Source of the DNA: an uncultured delta proteobacterium
GTDB taxonomy: Bacteria > Myxococcota_A > Polyangia > Polyangiales > Polyangiaceae
DNA: 64,000 bases
Assembly (NCBI GenBank): GCA_903892415.1
Contig: CAITIQ010000606.1
Location: forward strand, 186,001 to 250,000
Direction: 5' to 3'
Shown here: in pieces, positions 53,524 through 61,207 of the stretch
How the letters are laid out: the number at the start of each line of letters is the position of its first letter
Position numbering within the stretch: position 1 is the stretch's first letter
Made by a program: the position numbers and the translations under genes
The notes under the pieces: model-generated
What the model was told of the DNA's origin: nothing
Seen by the model: the letters and a program-made list of their open reading frames with translations, nothing else
Database searches by the model: none

Positions 53524-54324
53524 ATGAGTTCGGTTCGATCGCGGCGACGTTGGCTCGAGGTCTTTCGCAGAACCGCTGGCTTCGAACCTGCGGAGCCGCG
53601 GCCGGCGCTCGATGATGCAGCGCTGTGGGCGGCCGAAGAGCAGATAGCCCGTAGTTTTTCCGACGCAGAGAAGGTGACTGAGCGACTCGCGGCAACGGCC
53701 GCCCGCCACCGCTCCGGGGTGGAGGCCATCAAAGAAAAGTCGCATGACTTTCAAGGTCGTACGCGTAGCGTTTCGAGCGAACTCCAAGAGCTTTCCGGCA
53801 CGCTCGACAAGCTCAGCGTCGTGGCTCTCAACGCTGGCTTGGAAGGCGCGCGCAATATGGAGGGCAATGGACGTGCGCTCTCGCTCGTTTCGGATGAACT
53901 GCGAGCCCACCTCGGTCGCGCCGCGGACACATTGCGTACCCTGCAACATGAGCTCGGTGCTTTGCACAGCGCAGTGGATGACCTCGGCTCGCGGATCGAT
54001 GTGGCTAACCGCGATGCACAAGAAGTAGGACAAGACGCAGCGCAGCTCAAAGGCGTGCTTCAAGCAGGGACAAGCTCGGTCAATGAGCTGGAGAGTCGGC
54101 TTCGGAAGGCCACTGGTCTCGATCCCGAGGTTGCAAAGCTCGTGTCTGCAGCTGGTGTTCACGCAAAAGGTCTGGTCAGCGCCTTGACCGGTCTGGATGG
54201 TCGTGGCGCCTCCGAGGCCACGCGCTCGCTCGGTCCCGCGCTCGCGCCGGTCATGCGACTCCTGAGCTCGGTTGCACCAGGCCTTGATTCGACTCGCGCG
54301 GATGATCGCGACCCCTCCGGTTGA
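53524..54324 (+). CDS. Soluble MCP-like signalling protein without sensor or TM
   Basis: A 266-aa helical protein with no membrane segment and no recognisable ligand-binding domain. Residues about 93-135 match the hairpin tip of methyl-accepting chemotaxis proteins: LSVVALNAGLEGARNMEGN and ALSLVSDELRAHL correspond to the LALNAxIEAARAGExGxGF and VVADEVRxLA signatures. The flanking heptad-rich helices are much shorter than in full receptors. It could be a signalling core that takes its input from a partner protein. Directly upstream of CheA, with a TTGA overlap. Confidence 0.75.
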   Translation: MSSVRSRRRWLEVFRRTAGFEPAEPRPALDDAALWAAEEQIARSFSDAEKVTERLAATAARHRSGVEAIKEKSHDFQGRTRSVSSELQELSGTLDKLSVVALNAGLEGARNMEGNGRALSLVSDELRAHLGRAADTLRTLQHELGALHSAVDDLGSRIDVANRDAQEVGQDAAQLKGVLQAGTSSVNELESRLRKATGLDPEVAKLVSAAGVHAKGLVSALTGLDGRGASEATRSLGPALAPVMRLLSSVAPGLDSTRADDRDPSG

Positions 54325-56381
54325 TGGTGATGGAGCGCGTTCGCGATGATGAGTTGCGCGGAATTCTGCTCGAGGAGGTCGTACGGCGCGAACAGGAGGC
54401 GCTGCAAAGTGACGAGCCTCAGGCAGCTCGACGCGTAGCGCACGCACTCAAGGGCACGCTGGGATTGGCTGGCGAGCGGGAGGCCTCCGAGTCCTTTGCG
54501 CGGGTCGAGCGGCGCATCGCTGCTGGCGACCCAGAGGCCCTAGCCGATCTCCGCGGGGCCATCACCGGGGTGAGAGCGCTGCTCGAACAAGGGGCGCCTC
54601 TACCTTCGAGCAGCTGGCCCGAGCCCCCGCATGATCTTGTGCCGTCAACCATGGCAAGTGAGGAGGCCAGCCACTACCTCGCCGCGGTGCATGATCGGCT
54701 GTCGCGAATCGATGCTGTGCTCGGCGGCGAGGCTCCGCCCGAGCTATCGGTTCGCGAAATCTACCGCGAGGTTCACACCATCAAAGGTGCAGCTCTAGCG
54801 ACCGGGGATGAGGTGATGGCCTGGTTCTGTCACGGGCTCGAGGAGCGACTGCGGCTGCTGACCAACGCCGAAGAATTCACGAGGGCGCTCGAGGAGGTGG
54901 AAGCGCACCGCGGTATCCTCGCCGAAGTTGCGACCGCCCCAGCCCACGCGCTCTCGACGTTGCGTATCCGTACGGTCATTCCACTGCGCCCGTCGCAGGC
55001 CCCGCTGGCCCCGCTTCCACTGCCGCCGCGAAGGCCGCTTTTGGACTCTCAGCGAGAGTCGGAGGCCCGCGAGCTTACCGACGCAAGCGTTCGCGTATCG
55101 AGTGCACTGCTCGACAGCTTGTTCGAGCGGGCCACGCAATTAAGCCAACTGCGCTCCCGTCTCGTTTCTGGCTCCGACGAGCTCTCAACAAGGCATTCTC
55201 GGCTCGCAGAATACGCTGCCGAACTCCGTGAAGCCCTGCGCTTGATTGGACCGCCCAAGCCGTGGGGCGCGCCTGCCCGCGCGCTCAAGCTGATCGAGGG
55301 CTGCGCGGATGGGTTGGGCGCAGCGGCCGAAGATGTGCGCTCCGTTGCGGTGGATGTCCGCGAGATTTCGGCCCGCATCGCCCGCGATGGTGAAGCCCTG
55401 ACTAGCTCTGTGCACTCGTTGCGCACGAGCGATGCAGCCACGCTCTTTGAACGCTTGATCGCCAGCGGCCAGAGCGAGGCTCGCCACCAAGGCAAATCGA
55501 TCGAGTTCTTGCAAGTGGGAGGCGACGTTCGAATCGACCGCAAGCTGATTGAGGGCCTCGTCGAGCCTTTGCGGCAAGTGATTCGCAACTCGGTGGTGCA
55601 CGGCATCGAGAGCGCGGAAGAGCGCGAGGTGGCCGGAAAGCGGCCGCAGGGGACCGTGGTTATTCGTGCCTGGCTCGATGCCGGAACCCTGCACTTTACG
55701 ATTGAGGACGATGGTCGCGGCGTCGATCTCGACGCCGTTCGCGAACGCGCGCTGGCCGGCCGGATAGCCATCGCCGAGGAGGTGTCCGCGATGAGCGAGC
55801 ACGAGGTGCTCGACCTCTTATTCTTCCCCGGCTTCTCTCTGCGGGACGCGCCAGACCTAATGGCGGGTCGAGGTGTCGGCCTCGACTTGGCTCACGCAGC
55901 CGTTGAGCGACTGGGTGGAACCATCCATCTGCGTTCGGAGCATGGCAGAGGTTTGCAAACCACCCTCGGCTTTCCCGCGGAGGGTACCTTGGTGCGTGTG
56001 GTTTGGTTGCGGTCTGGGGGGCAGTCTTTTGCTCTCACAGTGCGAGCCACGGGGCGGGTGCTCCTGGCCGAACAAGTCGCCGGTACCGCGGCGCTATCCA
56101 CGCTATTGCGCAGGGCGTCTACGCCACAATCCTCCAAATATGCGATCGAGGTCGTGCCTTTGGTGTTCGGCGTCGAGCCAGCGTTCGTGGGGGTGGACGA
56201 GGTTGGCACGATCGAGGACGTTGCGGTTCGACCCATTCCCCCGCTCGCGCGCAGCGTTGGGCCCTATTCAGCCGCTGTGGCGTTTGGCGATGAGCTGCGC
56301 CTCGTGCTCGACCCGATGCGGCTGGCGCAATTCGCGAGTCTTCGCCGAGCGCACTCGCAGAGTTTGCGTCCTCGGGAGTAA
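54321..56381 (+). CDS. CheA-type histidine kinase with two Hpt domains
   Basis: A 686-aa CheA. Hpt1 phosphoacceptor is His41 (AHALKGT); a second Hpt has His152 (HTIKGAA). A dimerisation helix pair follows (about 265-330), then the HATPase with RNSVVHGIE, EDDGRGVD and GRGVGLDLA, then a CheW-like P5 domain (VVWLRSGGQSFAL to LVLDPMRL). Start is TTG at 54321 (TTGA overlap) or ATG at 54324. It should phosphorylate the receiver-PATAN protein 2.6 kb upstream in the same operon; no CheB or CheR is encoded nearby. Confidence 0.93.
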   Translation: MMVMERVRDDELRGILLEEVVRREQEALQSDEPQAARRVAHALKGTLGLAGEREASESFARVERRIAAGDPEALADLRGAITGVRALLEQGAPLPSSSWPEPPHDLVPSTMASEEASHYLAAVHDRLSRIDAVLGGEAPPELSVREIYREVHTIKGAALATGDEVMAWFCHGLEERLRLLTNAEEFTRALEEVEAHRGILAEVATAPAHALSTLRIRTVIPLRPSQAPLAPLPLPPRRPLLDSQRESEARELTDASVRVSSALLDSLFERATQLSQLRSRLVSGSDELSTRHSRLAEYAAELREALRLIGPPKPWGAPARALKLIEGCADGLGAAAEDVRSVAVDVREISARIARDGEALTSSVHSLRTSDAATLFERLIASGQSEARHQGKSIEFLQVGGDVRIDRKLIEGLVEPLRQVIRNSVVHGIESAEEREVAGKRPQGTVVIRAWLDAGTLHFTIEDDGRGVDLDAVRERALAGRIAIAEEVSAMSEHEVLDLLFFPGFSLRDAPDLMAGRGVGLDLAHAAVERLGGTIHLRSEHGRGLQTTLGFPAEGTLVRVVWLRSGGQSFALTVRATGRVLLAEQVAGTAALSTLLRRASTPQSSKYAIEVVPLVFGVEPAFVGVDEVGTIEDVAVRPIPPLARSVGPYSAAVAFGDELRLVLDPMRLAQFASLRRAHSQSLRPRE

Positions 56382-56392
56382 CATCCGTCCGA

Positions 56393-57130
56393 ATGCGGAG
56401 CCACCTCAGATCTGGAGCGCGCCGGGTTGCGGCCACGATGTTGGCGCTCGCGCTCGCAAGTTTGCAGGGTTGCTCCGAGCGCAAGGAGGGCGAGGCCTGC
56501 AGCTCCCCTGAGGATGGGGCGCGTTGCCTGAACAGCGCGACCGCTCTCGTTTGCAGCGAGCAAAGGCTGGTGCGCTTCCCTTGCAAGGGCGCGCTCGGAT
56601 GTACTCAGAATCAAGAGAGTGTCCGCTGCGATGGCACCGTTGCCGCGGAAGGGGATCGTTGTGAAGAAGGGTCCTTTACCTGCAGCGAGGACGGTAAAGC
56701 GCGGCTCAAGTGCATCAATGGCAAGTACGTCGCTGATGCCCTATGCCGTGGTGATGACGGTTGTAGCGTCGCCGGCGTCGTCACCCATTGTGATTCCTCC
56801 AAGGCCGAGGTCGGCGAGGTCTGCGAGAACGTAGGTAGTTTGGCCTGCTCGCCAGACGGAAGCACCATGCTGGTATGCGAAGGGCTCTGGAAAGCTGGCT
56901 CGCGCTGCAAGAAGGGATGCCGTCGCCGCGGGAGCGCAGAGAGCGGTGTCGTGGAGTGCGAGGAAGAGGAAGCAAAGGCCTCAGGGCCTTGTGCACCTGA
57001 CGGCGCGATAGCGTGTGAGCAAGGCGGTAAAGAGCTGCTCAAGTGCTTTTCCGGCCGCTATCAGAAGAGCAAGCCCTGCCCAGGCCCCACCGGCTGCACG
57101 AGCGAGGGGTTTTCCGTTCAATGCGACTAG
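56393..57130 (+). CDS. Lipoprotein with four tandem six-cysteine modules
   Basis: A 245-aa lipoprotein (lipobox LQGC at residue 27). The mature part is four modules of about 48-50 residues, each with six cysteines. Each begins with G-x-C, has C-(x)-DG in the middle, K-C or V-C, a GxxGC and ends in C-D or C-E. Such domains occur in myxobacterial surface proteins but have no assigned function. The gene is 11 bases after CheA and may be an outer-surface sensor or binding protein for that pathway; this is inference. Confidence 0.7.
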   Translation: MRSHLRSGARRVAATMLALALASLQGCSERKEGEACSSPEDGARCLNSATALVCSEQRLVRFPCKGALGCTQNQESVRCDGTVAAEGDRCEEGSFTCSEDGKARLKCINGKYVADALCRGDDGCSVAGVVTHCDSSKAEVGEVCENVGSLACSPDGSTMLVCEGLWKAGSRCKKGCRRRGSAESGVVECEEEEAKASGPCAPDGAIACEQGGKELLKCFSGRYQKSKPCPGPTGCTSEGFSVQCD

Positions 57131-57150
57131 AAGCCAAGTAGGGCTCTCCT

Positions 57151-58497
57151 TTGACGCTTCAACGTCTCATTGCCACGCTCCGTACGTTGCTAGCGACTCC
57201 GCTGCGAGCACAGCCGACACTCCTAATCGGCTGCCTGCTCCTGACGCAGACCCTGCTCGTCAATCTGCTTGTTGCAGCCTATGAGCAAGCGGACTGCGCT
57301 TGGCTTTTAAGCCTGTTCATGGACCGCTATGAGCTCGCCGCTGATTCTTGGCGCCCAATGCATGTAGCGGTGCTTACCGTTCGCGCCGAAGGACCCCAAG
57401 ATCTCTACGACAAGGTGTACTTCGCCTCGGGGTACCAGTTCATTTACCCACCTCAGGGCCTTGCTTGTTTTGAGCTGCTCGACCGGCTGCAGCTCGTCGC
57501 GTGGTCAAACTTCTCTGCGCTCAATCGGGCGGCGAAGCTCGCCTTCGGCCTGACCGGCGCGTTCAGCGGACTGCTCGCGCGCAAGCTGAGCCCGGCTCAC
57601 TTTCGACCGACCGTTATCGGGGCGCTGCTTTTGGGAATGCTCGCGGCGATGACCTTCTACCCGCTTGTTCGAGGCGTCGAACTGGGACAGGTTCAAACCT
57701 GGTTGAGCTTGTTCCTCGTCCTTTCGATCTGTGCGTTTGCTTACGAACGCAAGCTGCTGGCAGGGGTCATGTTGGGGCTGGTCATCGTCGTCAAGCCGCA
57801 CCTCGGCGTCGCGGTTTTGTGGGCGCTCGTGCGCCGAGAACATCGGCTCGCCATTGGGACCTTATTGGTCCTGGCCGGCTCTACGGTTTTGTCGCTGGCC
57901 TTCTATGGGCCTGGCCTTCACGCGGACTATGCGAAGCTATTGGGCTTCCTTTCGACTCGGGCCGAGCCTTTCTACGCGAATCAGTCGCTTTCGGGGCTGC
58001 TGCACCGACTCGCTTTCAACGACAATAGCCTGGTATGGGACGGGACGCATACTCGCGCGGTGCCGCTTCCTTGGGTCAACCTGCTAAGCCGAGTGTTTGC
58101 TGTCGGCGGCGTTCTGGCGGCTCTGGGTTGGCGCCGCGATCAGAGCCCTTTCGGCGCAGCGATGAACTTTGCCATCATCCTTTTGACCGCGACCGTGGTG
58201 TCGCCAGTTGCTTATGAGCACCACTATGGATTTTGCGTCTGCTTGTTTCTCGTGTTCGGAAGCCGGCTCTTCGCCCAACGTCGCTGGGGAACTAGCCATT
58301 GGTTGCTGATGCTCAGCTATGCATTATCAGCAAATTTCTTCGGCATGACCCGGCGATTCGCTACGTCCAACCTCAATGTGATTCAGTCCTATCAATTCGT
58401 TGCCAGCGTGCTTCTGCTGGGACTCGCCTACAAGCTCACCTCGGAACGCATCGCCACTCCGCCACTCCGCGGGAGCCGCGCGACCCAATCCAAATAG
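57151..58497 (+). CDS. GT87 family (DUF2029) polyprenol-phosphate mannosyltransferase-like protein
   Basis: A 448-aa polytopic GT-C glycosyltransferase of the GT87 group, which moves mannose or similar sugars from polyprenol phosphate to acceptors outside the membrane. GQVQTWLSL, KPHLGVAVLWALVRRE and the loop containing FIYPPQGLA are GT87 features; about nine to eleven TM segments are visible. Start is TTG at 57151, 20 bases after the lipoprotein gene. The last 70 bases overlap the convergent photolyase gene. Confidence 0.8.
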   Translation: MTLQRLIATLRTLLATPLRAQPTLLIGCLLLTQTLLVNLLVAAYEQADCAWLLSLFMDRYELAADSWRPMHVAVLTVRAEGPQDLYDKVYFASGYQFIYPPQGLACFELLDRLQLVAWSNFSALNRAAKLAFGLTGAFSGLLARKLSPAHFRPTVIGALLLGMLAAMTFYPLVRGVELGQVQTWLSLFLVLSICAFAYERKLLAGVMLGLVIVVKPHLGVAVLWALVRREHRLAIGTLLVLAGSTVLSLAFYGPGLHADYAKLLGFLSTRAEPFYANQSLSGLLHRLAFNDNSLVWDGTHTRAVPLPWVNLLSRVFAVGGVLAALGWRRDQSPFGAAMNFAIILLTATVVSPVAYEHHYGFCVCLFLVFGSRLFAQRRWGTSHWLLMLSYALSANFFGMTRRFATSNLNVIQSYQFVASVLLLGLAYKLTSERIATPPLRGSRATQSK

Positions 58498-59936
58498 CTC
58501 TTGAGCTTGAACTTCTTGGCGGTGCTGTCGGATGACATGAAGCGCACTTGCCCGAATACGGGGCGCTCGGGGGCCCAGGGTCGGTCAAAAAGGCCAAAGC
58601 ACCAAAGGATACCCGTGTAGGAGTTTGGGTTCCTGCCGTCCAGCGCATACTTGTTATTGAGGTGGACCAAGGTTTGATAAGCGGTTTCCGGATCTTTAGA
58701 CCATTCAAGAACCTTCTTGCCCCAGAGCATGCGCAGGTAGTTGTGAATGACCCCCGTGGTTACCAGCTCCTTTTGTGCCGCGTTCCAAAGTTCGTCGTGA
58801 GTTTCGCCACGCTCCCATTGCTCGAGGGAGTAGTTGAAGCTGCGCTTGTCAGCGGCGTGTGCCTTGAGCGTATTGGTTGCCCAGCTAGGTAGCGCTGTCT
58901 CGAGCGAGCGAGTGTCCAGCCGCCGGGTCCAATGCCAGACGTAGCCAACGTCGCGCCAGGTCATCGCCTCGTCGAGGAACGAGTTGACGTTATCGTCGTC
59001 CGAGAAGAAGCCCTCACGCTTGGCTAGGTTAGCCCGATTGAAGGTGGGACCATCAGGTAGCGTTCCGAGCACGCTGTGAACCACCTCGTCGATGCTCAGG
59101 TGCCCAAAGTGTAGATAGGGAGATAGCCCGGAGCCGTGCATCGCGCTCGGGGCGGCGGGCTTGGAGCGGTCTTCGGCGTAGATGGGTAGCCCGGTTTTCA
59201 GGAAGGCGTGAAGCTGCGCTCGCGCAGCGCGAGTCCCGCCTGGCTTGGAGGAGACTCTCGCCACCGACTGGTCGACGGGGAGCGACGCTATCAGTGTATC
59301 CAGGTTGGACAAATCAACCGGTTGAAATGGCGGCTCAATGGCTGCTGTTGCGAGCTCCCCCAAGGCGGGATCTTTTTCGGATAAATGCTTGAAGGCATTC
59401 TCGAAGTTTTGGTGCAACCTGCGCCGCAGGTGGACCGCGGCAAATGGAGGTGTGCCCAATAGGCTAATAGGGACGACGCTATTGTTGTCTACCGCAAAGA
59501 CCGCCTTAGAGAAGCTCGCTACGGCCTTGGTTTGGTCCGGGATGATGAAGCAGGGGAAGTCATCGGTAACGACGAGGGAGGCCCCTTTTACGATCTTGCG
59601 CAGCAGCCCTCTCGCTGGTTGTGCAGCGGTCTCGACGAATGGCCAGTAGCAAATCCCAAGCTCTGCGGCCCTGGCAGCGTTGTCACGCATGCCCTCAATG
59701 ATGAAGCCAGAGAATCGAGCGCTCGCCCACGGGTAATCCAGCCGCAACCCCTCATAGACGACGAGCGGTTTCCCCAATTGCTTTGCGCAGGTGATCGCGT
59801 AGTCGAGGGCGTGGTTCCACGACAGCCTGCGGGCCGACTGCATCCAATAGAGAACGTACTGAGCGGACTTGTCGACCGACGTTTCGTTGAGACGTCGAAT
59901 TCGGGCTTGGTTGAACGACATGGCGTCAGGCAGCAT
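58428..59936 (-). CDS. Class II CPD photolyase
   Basis: A 502-aa DNA photolyase that repairs cyclobutane pyrimidine dimers using FADH and blue light. RRLNE..SAQYVLYWMQSARRLSWNHAL is the class II N-terminus (here only YVLYWMQSARR is quoted); GLSPYLHFGHLS, MTWRDVGYVWHW, YNYSLEQWE-like FNYSLEQWERGETHDELWN and MLWGKKVLEWS are class II FAD-binding stretches. ATG at 59936 chosen; 59921 is an alternative. It is divergent from the pirin gene and close to a CarH-like photoreceptor, which suggests light-induced expression. Confidence 0.93.
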   Translation of the reverse strand: MLPDAMSFNQARIRRLNETSVDKSAQYVLYWMQSARRLSWNHALDYAITCAKQLGKPLVVYEGLRLDYPWASARFSGFIIEGMRDNAARAAELGICYWPFVETAAQPARGLLRKIVKGASLVVTDDFPCFIIPDQTKAVASFSKAVFAVDNNSVVPISLLGTPPFAAVHLRRRLHQNFENAFKHLSEKDPALGELATAAIEPPFQPVDLSNLDTLIASLPVDQSVARVSSKPGGTRAARAQLHAFLKTGLPIYAEDRSKPAAPSAMHGSGLSPYLHFGHLSIDEVVHSVLGTLPDGPTFNRANLAKREGFFSDDDNVNSFLDEAMTWRDVGYVWHWTRRLDTRSLETALPSWATNTLKAHAADKRSFNYSLEQWERGETHDELWNAAQKELVTTGVIHNYLRMLWGKKVLEWSKDPETAYQTLVHLNNKYALDGRNPNSYTGILWCFGLFDRPWAPERPVFGQVRFMSSDSTAKKFKLKSYLDWVARLPRSGGVAMRSEVSL

Positions 59937-60092
59937 ACTTCTGTCAAACGCCGACACCAGCCCGTCGGTCCGAGCGTGCGCGGAGGATACTCGCCCGGGA
60001 GTTTTGCAACACACTGTTCCGATCCTGCTGGAGCCGCGTCTGTCATGGGCTCGCTTGCCGTAGGTCCAGGGCGAGCGCAGATTGGGCTGGCT

Positions 60093-61148
60093 ATGAGCAA
60101 CAACACACCCCGGTCAGTCTCCTCGGAGCTGGTGCAATCACGCGTTGTCAGGGAGACCCCACTCGGGTTCCCGTGGGAGACCCGCGACCCTTTCCTCTTC
60201 TGCGTTCATCACGAAGATTTCTATCCAGAAGGCAATGAGCAGATGGGGCCACGAGTCTCCCTTGCTGGACGCAATCTGGGGCAGGATTTTACGGTGAAAG
60301 ACGGCTTTCGCATGTACCACGGGGAGGTAGTTCCCGGATTTCCGCAACACCCGCACCGGGGCTTCGAGACGATCACGATTGCCCGCCGTGGCTTCATCGA
60401 CCACTCCGACTCCCTCGGTGCCGCGGCGCGTTTTGGAACGGGCGACGTGCAGTGGATGACGGCTGGCAAAGGCATCGTTCACTCGGAGATGTTCCCGCTC
60501 GTCTCACAGACTGAGCCGAACACGGTCGAGCTATTTCAGATTTGGCTCAACCTGCCCGGCGCTGACAAGATGGTCGACCCGCACTTCAGGATGTTGTGGG
60601 CCGAGTCGCTTCCGTGCGTGATTGTTGATGCTTCAACCTCGTCGACAGTAACCGTTATAGCCGGTCAATTCGCAGGCCAGGCCGCCCCGTCTCCACCCCC
60701 GAGTTCCTGGGCAGCGAAGCCGGAGGCCGACATCGCGATCTATGCAATCGTGCTCGGTGCAAACGCTACGTTAGCGCTTCCAACGCTCGCACAAGGCGTG
60801 GAGCGCACGCTCTACTTCTTCAAGGGGTCCGAGTTGACGGTGAACGGTCAGCGCTTCCAGCGGCATGCCGGCCTCGAGGTTTCACCCGGCGAGCAGACCC
60901 TCACGGCGGGGGAAGGCGGCGCTGAGATCTTGGTGCTTCAAGGCCGCCCGCTGCGCGAGCGCGTCGCGCAGTATGGCCCCTTCGTGATGAATACTCAGGC
61001 CGAGCTTCAGCAGGCCTTCACAGACTATCGCCGCACTCAGTTCGGTGGCTGGCCTTGGCCTGAGGACGCGCCAGTCCACCCGCGTACTGAAGGGCGGTTC
61101 GCCCGTCACGTGGACGGGCGTGTCGAACGTCCCGAAACAAAAGCATGA
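60093..61148 (+). CDS. Pirin family protein
   Basis: A 351-aa bicupin of the pirin family. The N-terminal cupin has the metal-binding motif HPHRGFETITI and GKGIVHSEMF; WLNLPGADKM and FRMLWAESLP are typical mid-protein stretches, and the second cupin ends in LVLQGRPLRERV. Pirins bind iron or other metals and some act as quercetin dioxygenases or transcription cofactors. ATG at 60093 gives the usual N-terminus; longer starts run into the photolyase antisense. It precedes the CarH-like gene by 59 bases. Confidence 0.92.
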   Translation: MSNNTPRSVSSELVQSRVVRETPLGFPWETRDPFLFCVHHEDFYPEGNEQMGPRVSLAGRNLGQDFTVKDGFRMYHGEVVPGFPQHPHRGFETITIARRGFIDHSDSLGAAARFGTGDVQWMTAGKGIVHSEMFPLVSQTEPNTVELFQIWLNLPGADKMVDPHFRMLWAESLPCVIVDASTSSTVTVIAGQFAGQAAPSPPPSSWAAKPEADIAIYAIVLGANATLALPTLAQGVERTLYFFKGSELTVNGQRFQRHAGLEVSPGEQTLTAGEGGAEILVLQGRPLRERVAQYGPFVMNTQAELQQAFTDYRRTQFGGWPWPEDAPVHPRTEGRFARHVDGRVERPETKA

Positions 61149-61178
61149 CTTTCCCTTTCTGATGGGGATTTCTGGGTG

Positions 61179-61184
61179 TATGAT
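61179..61184 (+). promoter_or_regulatory. Candidate -10 element of the CarH-like gene
   Basis: TATGAT differs from TATAAT at one position and lies just before the inverted repeat. A transcript would start within that repeat, so the mRNA would be almost leaderless. The -35 region (TTTCTG, 61156-61161) is weak. Confidence 0.4.
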
Positions 61185-61206
61185 GTTTGAACAACGGTAT
61201 TCAAAC
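61185..61206. promoter_or_regulatory. Perfect inverted repeat at the CarH-like start (operator candidate)
   Basis: GTTTGAA and TTCAAAC are perfect 7-bp arms separated by 8 bases, ending one base before the ATG at 61208 and directly following TATGAT. Repressor binding here would block transcription, as expected for autoregulation by the MerR-type protein it precedes. The spacing of dyad arms fits a dimer or a pair of MerR-type headpieces. Confidence 0.55.
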
Positions 61207-61207
61207 C

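Noticed and set aside
59532..60092. 187-residue N-terminal extension of the pirin gene
   Set aside because: It is antisense to the photolyase gene and unlike pirins; the ATG at 60093 gives the family N-terminus.
61187..61207. TTG start of the CarH-like gene seven codons upstream
   Set aside because: Those codons lie within the inverted repeat directly after the -10 element, where transcription probably begins.
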